From: Brevundimonas sp.
Lineage (GTDB): Bacteria; Pseudomonadota; Alphaproteobacteria; Caulobacterales; Caulobacteraceae
Assembly: GCF_027484365.1 (NCBI RefSeq)
Contig: NZ_JAIXTC010000018.1
Location: forward strand, 16,286-80,285
Direction of reading: 5' to 3'
Length of the DNA stretch: 64,000 nucleotides
The notes beneath the pieces were generated by a model that worked only from the letters and a program-made list of their open reading frames with translations, was not told where the DNA came from and searched no databases. The position numbers and the translations under genes were made by a program. Position 1 is the stretch's first letter; each line of letters starts with the position of its first letter. This document shows, piece after piece, positions 57,108 to 64,000 of this stretch.

Positions 57108-57681
57108 GACCAAATCCCCCGCCACGCCGGACCGTGCCTCGAACACGCCGCCGATCCCGCCGCTGCCGGACCTGCCTTCGGCCGGCATGAACCGCGGCGT
57201 CGCACCGGCGCCCGTCCCCTCGCCGATCGCCTCGTCGCGGGGTCTGTCGACCCTCTCGTCGGACCTTCAGTTCGAAGGCAATGTCTCCGGCGCCGGCGAC
57301 CTCCAGGTCGACGGCTCGGTCAAGGGCGACGTCCGCGTCGGCCGCCTGATCGTCGGCGAGACCGGCGCGATCGAAGGCAACGTCACCGCCGACTACCTCG
57401 AGGTTCGCGGCCGTATCGTCGGCGGGGTCACCGGAAAGCAGGTCAAGCTCGTCTCGACCGCCTATGTCGACGGCGACATCACGGCCGAACAGCTGTCCAT
57501 CGACATCGGCGCCTATTTCCAGGGCCGCGTCCTGCAAAGCCGCCGCGAAGCCCCGGCGCCCGTCGCCCCCGCCCCGCGCCCGGTCGCCGCCTCGGAATTC
57601 GAAGCCCCGGCCGCCCCGGCCATCCCCGCGCCCCCTCCGGCCGAGGACAAACCCCAGATCATCGACCTCAAGTCGGTCTGA
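57097..57681 (+). CDS. Bactofilin
   Basis: A 194-residue cytoskeletal protein. The central DUF583 beta-helix (about residues 45-140: LQFEGNVSGAGDLQVDGSVKGDVRVGRLIVGETGAIEGNVTADYLEVRGRIVGGVTGKQVKLVSTAYVDGDITAEQLSIDIGAYFQGRV) polymerises without nucleotides, and Pro/Ala-rich ends flank it. The start MFNKTK is typical of BacA. It is TTG at 57097 behind CAGGAG, inside the end of the M23 gene, so the two are translated together; bactofilins position such peptidases for stalk or shape formation. Confidence 0.92.
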   Translation: MFNKTKSPATPDRASNTPPIPPLPDLPSAGMNRGVAPAPVPSPIASSRGLSTLSSDLQFEGNVSGAGDLQVDGSVKGDVRVGRLIVGETGAIEGNVTADYLEVRGRIVGGVTGKQVKLVSTAYVDGDITAEQLSIDIGAYFQGRVLQSRREAPAPVAPAPRPVAASEFEAPAAPAIPAPPPAEDKPQIIDLKSV

Positions 57682-57703
57682 TCCAGGTTCCGCCATAGCA
57701 AAA

Positions 57704-57738
57704 GGGCGGCTCCTTCGCGGGAGCCGCCCTCTTCTTTT
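57704..57738 (+). terminator. Rho-independent terminator after bactofilin
   Basis: GGGCGGCTCC (57704-57713), a TTCGCG loop and GGAGCCGCCC (57720-57729) are followed by TCTTCTTTT. It lies between convergent genes. Confidence 0.9.
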
Positions 57739-57748
57739 GGGCGTTCAG

Positions 57749-58871
57749 CTAGTCGACTGTGGAGCCGCGGGTCTCGCCGACCCTCTGCGCCAGCGCCGCG
57801 CCCATGAAGGCGTCGAGGTCGCCGTCGAGCACGCCCTGGGTGTCCGAGGTCTCGACCTCGGTCCGCAGATCCTTGACCATCTGATAGGGCTGCAGGACGT
57901 AGCTGCGGATCTGGTGCCCCCAGCCGATGTCGGTCTTGGCGTCCGCCATGGCCTGGGCAGCGGCCTCCCGCCGCTGCAGCTCCAGTTCGTACAGACGCCC
58001 GCGCAGCATCTTCCAGGCCTGTTCGCGGTTCTGGTGTTGTGACCGCCCGGCCTGACACGCCACCACAGTGTTCGTCGGAATGTGCGTCAGGCGCACGGCC
58101 GAGTCCGTCTTGTTGATGTGCTGACCACCCGACCCCGAAGCCCGATAGGTGTCGGTGCGCACGTCCGACGGATTGATGTCGATCTCGATCGTGTCGTCGA
58201 CGACCGGCGAGACCCCCACCGAGGCGAACGACGTGTGCCGCTTGGCCGCCGCATCATAGGGACTGATCCGCACCAGCCGGTGCACGCCCGATTCCGACTT
58301 GAGCCAGCCATAGGCATTGGGTCCGGTGACGAGGATGGTCGCCGATTTGATCCCGGCCTGGTCGCCGTCTTCCGACGCCTCGATCTCGACCTCATAGCCG
58401 TGCGCCCGGGCCCAGCGCGAATACATCCGCAGCAACATTCCAGCCCAGTCACAGCTCTCCGTGCCGCCTGCGCCGGAGTTGACCTCCAGATAGGCGTCGT
58501 TGCCGTCGGCCTCGCCGGACAGCAGGGCTTCCAGTTCGGCCCGGGCGGCGCGTTCCTTAATGGCCTTCAGCTGAGCGCGCGCTTCGTCAAGAGTCGCCTC
58601 GTCGCCCTCCTCCTCGGCCATTTCGGACAGCATGACGCCGTCCTCGAGCTCGCGCTCCATGGCCTTGACGGTGTTGATTTTGGCTTCCAGCTGCGAGCGC
58701 TCGCGGCTCACGGCCTGGGCCTCGTCGGGCTTGTCCCAGAGCGTCGGGTCCTCGACCCGTGCGTTCAGCTCATCGAGCTTTCGGTTGGCGACATCCCAGT
58801 CAAAGACGCCTCCTGAGCAGAGCGACGCTCTGCTCGATGTCGGCCTTCATGGCCTCGACATCCGGTCTCAT
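57749..58871 (-). CDS. prfB: Peptide chain release factor 2 with programmed frameshift
   Basis: RF2 ends translation at UGA and UAA. The ATG at 58871 opens a 23-codon frame, [16 protein letters not shown] to LRRRL, ending in TGA at 58802-58800. The site reads AGGAGG, three bases, CTT TGA C: the classical +1 shift signal with its internal Shine-Dalgarno. After slipping to GAC, translation continues to 57749, giving 373 residues. GGQ is in [10 protein letters not shown]. The stop-recognition tripeptide is SPY rather than SPF ([15 protein letters not shown]). The gene autoregulates because low RF2 favours the shift. Confidence 0.95.
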
Positions 58872-58915
58872 ATGCAAATCCTTACGGTGCGAAGGCGCGG
58901 AGATAGAGGTCGGGA

Positions 58916-59004
58916 GAGGCAGTAGGCAATAGGCAGCCGGCAATCGAAGGGGATTCCTGTCCGCGGCGACGACCGCGCCCCCACTGCCTACTGCCTACTG
59001 CCTC
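58916..59004. repeat. GGCAGTA inverted repeat, copy 2
   Basis: GAGGCAGTAGGCAATAGGCAG (58916-58936) and CTGCCTACTGCCTACTGCCTC (58984-59004) are 21-base inverted repeats with one mismatch and a 47-base loop, between the mrcA stop and the prfB start. The arms are three 7-base units each, as in the copy at 4986-5069. Confidence 0.85.
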
Positions 59005-59009
59005 GCTTC

Positions 59010-61439
59010 CTAGAACAACCCGTCGAGGTCCGCCGCCGGTTCCTGCTTGGGCGCGGGCGGCGCGGTCGGCGGGGGAGCCGAGGGTCCGGGCGTGATCCCG
59101 GCGGCGGCTTCCTGTTCGCGACGAATGACGTCATTGTAGCTCTGCGGGCCCTCGGGCACGGCGGGTCCGGTCTCCCGGGCCTCCTCCTCGCGGCGACGCT
59201 CGGTGCCGGGTCGGAAGGCTTCCTCGATGCCGTTGATGGTGCGGAAGATGGCGCCGCGCGGGCGAACGAACGGCCGGGCCGGGCGCTCGCGCAGGGCGTC
59301 CTCCATGAAGTCCACGAAGATCGGCACCGCGGCCGAGGCCCCGGCCTCCCCGGACCCCAGGGACCGGTTGTCGTCGAAGCCGATATAGACCCCGACCACG
59401 ATGTCGGTGGTGAAGCCCACGAACCAGGCCGAACGATACTCGTTGGTCGTGCCGGTCTTGCCGCCGACCCAACGGCCGAGGCCGCGGGCACTGGCGGCCG
59501 TACCGCGCTGGATCACGCCCTCCAGCATGGACGAGATCTGATAGGCGGTGATCGGGTCGATCACCTGGGTGCCGCGCGGCTCGAGGAAGGGCGAGGCCTG
59601 GCCGGAGAAGGCGCGTCCGCAGTCACGGCAACGGCGCTGATCGGCGCGATAGATGGTCTCTCCGTCCCGGTCCTGGACGTATTCGATCAGATAGGGATCG
59701 ACGCGCCGCCCCCCGTTGACGAAGGCGGCGTAGGCGGCGGTCAGGTGATAGGCCGTGACCTCTCCCGCCCCCAGCGACACCGACAGATTGGGCTGCAGGT
59801 CGTCGGCGACGCCCATACGCTCGGACAGTTCGACCACCCGGTCCATGCCGATCGTATTGGCGAGGCGCACGGTCATCACGTTCCGCGACAGCTCCAGCCC
59901 GCGACGCAGGGTCGAGGGGCCGTAGTAGCGACGGCTGTAGTTCTCGGGGGTCCAGCGTCGTCCGTTCGCCCCGCCGGCGAAGCTGATCGGTCCGTCGACC
60001 ACGATCGAGGCGGGCGTGAAATCGCCCTCCAGCGCGGCGGCATAGACGAAGGGCTTGAACGAGGACCCCGGCTGGCGCCGCGCCTGGGTCGCGCGGTTGA
60101 AGCTCGACAGGGCGTAGGAGTAGCCGCCGACCATCGCCAGCACGCGTCCGGATTGCGGCTCGATGGCCACCATGGCGCCGTTGACGGCCGGAACCTGCTT
60201 CAGGGCGAACTGGCCGTTGCGCGGTTCGACGAAGATCAGATCGCCGCGCTTCAGCGGCCGGTTGGCGTTGGCCCAGGCGGCGTCGGAGGCGATCAGGGTC
60301 CCGGTCGTGTCGTCACGCGCCGTGCGGATCTGCACAGTGTTGCCCGAAACGCTTTCGACCGCAGCGGCGCGCCATTCCCGGCGCTCCGGCGGGGCCGTCT
60401 GCCGCAGGGCCACAGCCTGCCAGCCCGGGGCGAAGTCGGTCGTGCCCCACGCCCCGCGCCAGCCGTGGCGACGGTCGTAGTTTTCAAGCCCCCGCATCAG
60501 GGCGTCCCGCGCCGCCGTCTGCAGCGACGGATCGAGCGTCGTGCGCATATAGAAGCCGCCGGCGTTCAGCTGGGCGCCGAACTCGGGGTTGGCGGCCGCC
60601 TGACGGCGCGCCTCCTCGACGAAGAAGTCGGCGTCCTGGTATTCGGCGCGCCGCGGCGCGGCCCGGGTGGTCAGGGGACGGGCGATCGCTTCCTGATACT
60701 GGGCCTGGGTGATGAACTGGTTCTGGACCATCTCGCCCAGCACCCAGTCGCGACGGCCCTTGGCCGCTTCGGGGTGGCGCTTCGGATGATAGTTGTTCGG
60801 CCCCTTGGGCAGGGCCGCCAGGAAGGCCGCCTCGTCCGGCGTCAGCTGCATCAGTGACTTGCCGAAATAGTTGTAGGCGGCCGAGGCCACGCCATAGGAG
60901 CGGTAGCCCAGGAAGATCTCGTTCAGATACAGTTCGAGGATCTGTTCCTTGGACAGCGTCGCCTCGAGGCGGCTGGACAGGATGGCTTCCTTCAGCTTGC
61001 GGCCGATGGTCGATTCATTGGTCAGCAGAACGTTCTTGGCGACCTGCTGGGTGATGGTCGAACCGCCTTCCAGCCTGCGCCCCGTGGCGAAGTTGAAGAC
61101 GTTCTTGAACATGGCCCGGCCCAGCCCCGACACGTCGATGCCGCCGTGCTGGAAGAAGTTGCGGTCCTCCGCCGCCAGGAAGGCCTGCACGACCGGCGTC
61201 GGAATCTGCTCGTAGGGCACATAGATGCGCCGCTCGTCCGAGAACTCGCCGATCAGGGTGCCGTCGCCGGCATAGACGCGCGTGGCGGTCGGCGGCCGAT
61301 AGTCGGCCAGCTCCGACGCATCGGGAAGGTCATGGAACAGCCAGGCGGCGTAGACCGCCACGATCAGCCCTGCGAGCGCGATCGCGCCCAAAAGGCCGAT
61401 GCCCGCCATCACGAACCACCGTTCGGCAACCTTCACCAA
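59010..61439 (-). CDS. mrcA: Penicillin-binding protein 1A
   Basis: An 809-residue bifunctional peptidoglycan synthase. A membrane helix (about 11-35), the GT51 glycosyltransferase with Glu91 in AAEDRNFFQHGGID and GGSTITQQVAKN, then the transpeptidase with Ser459 (PGSSFKPF), and KTGTTNEYRSAWFVGF. An OB-like insert lies between the two. The C-terminal tail is Pro/Glu-rich. The start is TTG 61439 or GTG 61436, both behind GGAG. It is followed by a GGCAGTA repeat that separates it from prfB. Confidence 0.95.
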   Translation of the reverse strand: MVKVAERWFVMAGIGLLGAIALAGLIVAVYAAWLFHDLPDASELADYRPPTATRVYAGDGTLIGEFSDERRIYVPYEQIPTPVVQAFLAAEDRNFFQHGGIDVSGLGRAMFKNVFNFATGRRLEGGSTITQQVAKNVLLTNESTIGRKLKEAILSSRLEATLSKEQILELYLNEIFLGYRSYGVASAAYNYFGKSLMQLTPDEAAFLAALPKGPNNYHPKRHPEAAKGRRDWVLGEMVQNQFITQAQYQEAIARPLTTRAAPRRAEYQDADFFVEEARRQAAANPEFGAQLNAGGFYMRTTLDPSLQTAARDALMRGLENYDRRHGWRGAWGTTDFAPGWQAVALRQTAPPERREWRAAAVESVSGNTVQIRTARDDTTGTLIASDAAWANANRPLKRGDLIFVEPRNGQFALKQVPAVNGAMVAIEPQSGRVLAMVGGYSYALSSFNRATQARRQPGSSFKPFVYAAALEGDFTPASIVVDGPISFAGGANGRRWTPENYSRRYYGPSTLRRGLELSRNVMTVRLANTIGMDRVVELSERMGVADDLQPNLSVSLGAGEVTAYHLTAAYAAFVNGGRRVDPYLIEYVQDRDGETIYRADQRRCRDCGRAFSGQASPFLEPRGTQVIDPITAYQISSMLEGVIQRGTAASARGLGRWVGGKTGTTNEYRSAWFVGFTTDIVVGVYIGFDDNRSLGSGEAGASAAVPIFVDFMEDALRERPARPFVRPRGAIFRTINGIEEAFRPGTERRREEEARETGPAVPEGPQSYNDVIRREQEAAAGITPGPSAPPPTAPPAPKQEPAADLDGLF

Positions 61440-61491
61440 GACTTCTCCGACTACGCGCTCGGCCCGATGTAGCCCGCGCCGTCCGACGGGG

Positions 61492-61605
61492 CTAGCTGAC
61501 TTTTCGCCGTTCGAGTTCGGCGCGCGCCGCGCCCACGGCGTCTGCGTCCATATCCGTCTGGCTCGCCATCCAGTGCAGATAGTCGGACGGAACCTCGGAC
61601 CACGG
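61492..61605 (-). pseudogene. C-terminal fragment of a DUF3820-like gene
   Basis: The last 37 codons of a frame, beginning at WSEVPSDYLHWMASQTDMDAD and ending ARAELERRKVS, resemble the end of DUF3820-type modules (SEVPxxYLxWM...), often the tail of an exonuclease. Upstream of about 61605 the frame turns into unrelated text (ILKQRTVTRP...) with no conserved domain. It looks like a gene whose 5' part was replaced by the neighbouring DUF4236 insert. Confidence 0.45.
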
Positions 61606-61795
61606 TCTAGTAACCGTCCGTTGCTTCAGGATCGATGACCGGCAGTTATACCCGGCGAATATGGAGACACGGAAACATCCCGCCATCCAAGCGGCGACAG
61701 ATCAGGGTCAAAGACGACATTCGAGCTTTGGAAACCGCTCGCGCGCGCCTAGGTTGTCAGACTACCAACCAAGGCAAAGAGATTGGACTGGGCCG

Positions 61796-62929
61796 ATGGC
61801 ATCTCGGTTTCGCAACCAACTCACGGTGGTTCCACCGGTTCGGATCGCTGTCCGGCGGCAAGGCCTTTCGACGACAATAAACTGGGATGCAGGTGGGGCA
61901 GATCAAGGCTTGTCAGGGGCCAGATCATCGATGCGTTCCATAGGCGATCCTCGTTATTCCGGTTCTCTTCCGACCGAGCCCTACCTGATCCCCGGAACTC
62001 GGAAAGACTTCGGAGGCGGGGACCTAGGAACAATGACGTCGAGCGGCCTAGATCGATTCAAGGATCTGCTACTGGCCACCCGTGAGCGGGAGCGTGAGAT
62101 ACGGTCCGACACCAAGAAGGCGAAACGGCAGCTCGCGCTTAGTTGGACAACTCGAGCGCTCGCCTGGGTCACCCTGGCGGCGGCGGTTTCAAAGTCCGTT
62201 CGGGCCAAGACTGACTCAGCGGTCGCCCTTAGGCGCTCCGAGGTCAGCCACTTGAACAGTAATCTGACAGCTTCGCGCGTCTCCATAAGTTTCGATATGG
62301 AGACGGAGGTTGCCGGCCCACATCGGCGAATGCTGGAGGCTTTTGATCAGCTGTGTGGAAGCCACAAATCGTGGACTCTTGAGATGACGCAGCAGATTGA
62401 CCGGGTGCGAGCACGAAGCGTCGCCGGGACCGTCATTGATCGGACTGCGGCGAGCCTTGGACGACGAGCAGACACCCTGGTCGACACAAACGATCTTCCG
62501 ATGGCCATTGTAGTTCAGAAAGGGAGGGCCCACGCATACTTTTACCCCGGGTTCGTCTTAGTCGTTAGCAGCGCGGGCGCAGACTTCGCGATCATCGACC
62601 TGACGGAGATGGAAATATCTTACGAGACATCTCGGTTCACGGAAGAAGGCAGCATTCCGAATGATGCTCAGATGATCGGAAAGGTTTGGGCGAAATCTAA
62701 CAAAAACGGGACTCGGGACCGGCGCTTCAAAGACAATCGCGAGCTACCTGTCATGCGTTATGGTCACGTTGGCTTGCGAAGCCCCGGCGGAATGGACGAG
62801 GCACTAATGTTCAGTCGTGATGACGCCTGTAGAGCATTTGTCGCTGCCGCGAATGACCTTCAGCGCATCCTGAGATCAATGCATCGTGGTCGTTTCGCTG
62901 GCGGGCACACCTCCATCACGAACGGCTGA
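61796..62929 (+). CDS. DUF4236-like protein, probably acquired
   Basis: A 377-residue protein whose first 30 residues (MASRFRNQLTVVPPVRIAVR, then RQGLSTTI) fit the DUF4236 motif. The middle has a charged coiled-coil stretch (LLLATREREREIRSDTKKAKRQ), a weakly hydrophobic helix (TTRALAWVTLAAAVS) and an unknown C-terminal domain. Codon use is visibly less GC-biased than in neighbours. It stands alone on the plus strand between two cell-wall genes and ends directly against the amidase stop. Function unknown. Confidence 0.65.
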   Translation: MASRFRNQLTVVPPVRIAVRRQGLSTTINWDAGGADQGLSGARSSMRSIGDPRYSGSLPTEPYLIPGTRKDFGGGDLGTMTSSGLDRFKDLLLATREREREIRSDTKKAKRQLALSWTTRALAWVTLAAAVSKSVRAKTDSAVALRRSEVSHLNSNLTASRVSISFDMETEVAGPHRRMLEAFDQLCGSHKSWTLEMTQQIDRVRARSVAGTVIDRTAASLGRRADTLVDTNDLPMAIVVQKGRAHAYFYPGFVLVVSSAGADFAIIDLTEMEISYETSRFTEEGSIPNDAQMIGKVWAKSNKNGTRDRRFKDNRELPVMRYGHVGLRSPGGMDEALMFSRDDACRAFVAAANDLQRILRSMHRGRFAGGHTSITNG

Positions 62930-64000
62930 CTACATTCCGCCAGCGCCGGCGTTGTTCGCAGCGATCTGCATCGTGCCCGCCGGCTCGCGGAAATATCGGT
63001 CAATCCCTTCGGACACGGCCCGGACCAGCCGGCGGCGCTGCGCCGCGTCGCCGAGGGCGCGCTCATCGTCCGGATTGGTGATGAAGCCCATCTCAAGCAG
63101 GACCGCCGGCACGTCGGGGGCCAGAAGCACGGCCAGACCCGCATCACGGTGGCTGCGGCGCAGCAGCGGATGGTCTGCCGCCTCCAGATGGGTCAGCAGC
63201 ACCCGGGCGAACTGGGCCGAGCGGTTCTGGGTCGCGCGCTGGGTCATGTCGAGCAGGATGCGATCCACCGACGGGTCGCGCCCGGGCAGATGCAGGTCGC
63301 GGTGCCAGTCGTCGCTGCGGGTGACCTCGCGGACCGCCCGCGTCGCCCCCTGTTCGGACAGGGTATAGACAGACGCCCCACGCGTGGCCGGGTCGGCGCC
63401 CGCATCGGCGTGCAGGGAGATGAACAGGTCCGCGTCCGCCTGGCGGGCGATCCGCACGCGACGGTACAGATCGACATAGACATTGGTCTCGCGCGTCAGC
63501 ATGACGCGATAGCGGCCTGTCCGGTTGAGCTCATCACGCAGGGCGAGCGCTGCGGCCAGGGTGACCTCGCTCTCGCTGCGATGCGCGCCCCGGGCCCCCG
63601 GATCCCGACCGCCGTGCCCGGCATCGATGACGATCAGCGGTCGCTCGGTCCGGCGCTGTTCGGGCCGCGCGGCCTGGCGCTCACCCGCCGGCAGTGGAGC
63701 CGAACCGGTCGCGGCGATATCGATGACGTAACGATAGTAGGCGACGCCGTCTCCGGGCGGCAGCAGGAAGCGGCGCTCGATCCGCGCCGTCCGGGCCAGG
63801 GCCAGGTGCACCCGCGACGCCGTCCCCGACGGACTGACTCGCCAGTCCCGCACCAGTCCCGAACCCGCGCCGTCCACGCCGCGTCCTGCGCCGACCCCGG
63901 CGAGGGTCAGAACGACCGAGCCGCGATCCCCGCTCTCGATCACCTCTCCGCGGGCGGAGCGGTCCAGATCGATGACGATCCGCGTCCGCTGCACATCGCC
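62930..64000 (-). CDS. N-acetylmuramoyl-L-alanine amidase (5' end outside window)
   Basis: A zinc amidase that cleaves the lactyl bond between muramic acid and stem peptides. The visible 356 residues have an AMIN-type domain (RTRIVIDLDRSARGEV...) and an Amidase_3 domain with VIDAGHGGRDPGARG (zinc His), SESEVTLAAALALRDEL (zinc Glu), FISLHADAG (zinc His) and VLLEMGFITNPDDE (catalytic Glu). The frame runs on past the window edge without a stop, so the signal peptide is probably beyond it. Confidence 0.93.
   Translation of the reverse strand, partial: GDVQRTRIVIDLDRSARGEVIESGDRGSVVLTLAGVGAGRGVDGAGSGLVRDWRVSPSGTASRVHLALARTARIERRFLLPPGDGVAYYRYVIDIAATGSAPLPAGERQAARPEQRRTERPLIVIDAGHGGRDPGARGAHRSESEVTLAAALALRDELNRTGRYRVMLTRETNVYVDLYRRVRIARQADADLFISLHADAGADPATRGASVYTLSEQGATRAVREVTRSDDWHRDLHLPGRDPSVDRILLDMTQRATQNRSAQFARVLLTHLEAADHPLLRRSHRDAGLAVLLAPDVPAVLLEMGFITNPDDERALGDAAQRRRLVRAVSEGIDRYFREPAGTMQIAANNAGAGGM

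Noticed and set aside
58712..58871. prfB as a pseudogene because of the in-frame TGA
   Set aside because: The stop lies in the conserved CTT TGA C slip site with an AGGAGG spaced before it, which is normal for RF2.

Overview
The window is high-GC DNA from an alphaproteobacterium, most probably the Caulobacteraceae (a Brevundimonas-like genome). The signs are a circularly permuted two-piece tmRNA gene with an alpha-type SspB gene just downstream, a bactofilin plus M23 peptidase pair as in stalked or budding relatives, Caulobacter-style promoters with GCTA-type -10 elements, Coq4, SIMPL, DUF4169 and DUF1343/NamZ genes, and many GTG and TTG starts. The genus is an inference; no marker here settles it. 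Nearly all of it looks like core chromosome with small scars of decay and insertion. I see no prophage, IS element, CRISPR array or rRNA.

Layout. 1-5.8 kb: tRNA-Pro(CGG), a divergent ketol-acid reductoisomerase, a folate/thymidylate group (thyA, a MazG-like hydrolase, folA) with an aquaporin, and a di-iron fatty-acid hydroxylase. 6-11 kb: two secreted proteins, an Old Yellow Enzyme and a hybrid histidine kinase. 11-18.2 kb: mrp/miaA, two lipoproteins with a decayed relative of one of them, a MarR-GNAT fusion with a palindromic operator, a thioesterase, and a PP2C/Ser-Thr kinase fusion whose 3' end is duplicated about 1.8 kb away. 18.2-19.2 kb: ssrA and sspB, the tagging RNA beside the adaptor that delivers tagged proteins to ClpXP. 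19.2-26.8 kb: a legumain-like protease, a RusA-like nuclease, cyclophilin, fumC, an orphan ccdA with a dead ccdB, small proteins, coq4 and a SIMPL protein. 27-37 kb: uvrD/pcrA running by overlapping genes into a toxin-antitoxin pair, ltrA, an O-antigen ligase-like protein, parE and a MATE transporter. 37-41 kb: a DEAD-box helicase with a long leader, a diguanylate cyclase and plsC.

41.1-51.2 kb is one very long minus-strand run: iscR, an IscS-like desulfurase, sufB, a small membrane protein, sufC, sufD, sufS, sufT, sufA, then metN, metI, metQ and a TfoX-domain gene, mostly with overlapping or abutting ends. A palindrome that resembles an IscR site overlaps the promoter upstream of iscR. This suggests that Fe-S assembly and methionine uptake are transcribed together.

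51.3-64 kb: an alpha/beta hydrolase lacking its nucleophile serine, NamZ, tyrS preceded by a possible Tyr-Tyr leader peptide with alternative hairpins, bcp, the M23 peptidase/bactofilin pair, prfB with its programmed frameshift, PBP1A, an inserted DUF4236 gene beside a gene fragment, and a window-truncated cell-wall amidase. A GGCAGTA-based inverted repeat occurs at about 5.0 kb and again at about 58.9 kb.
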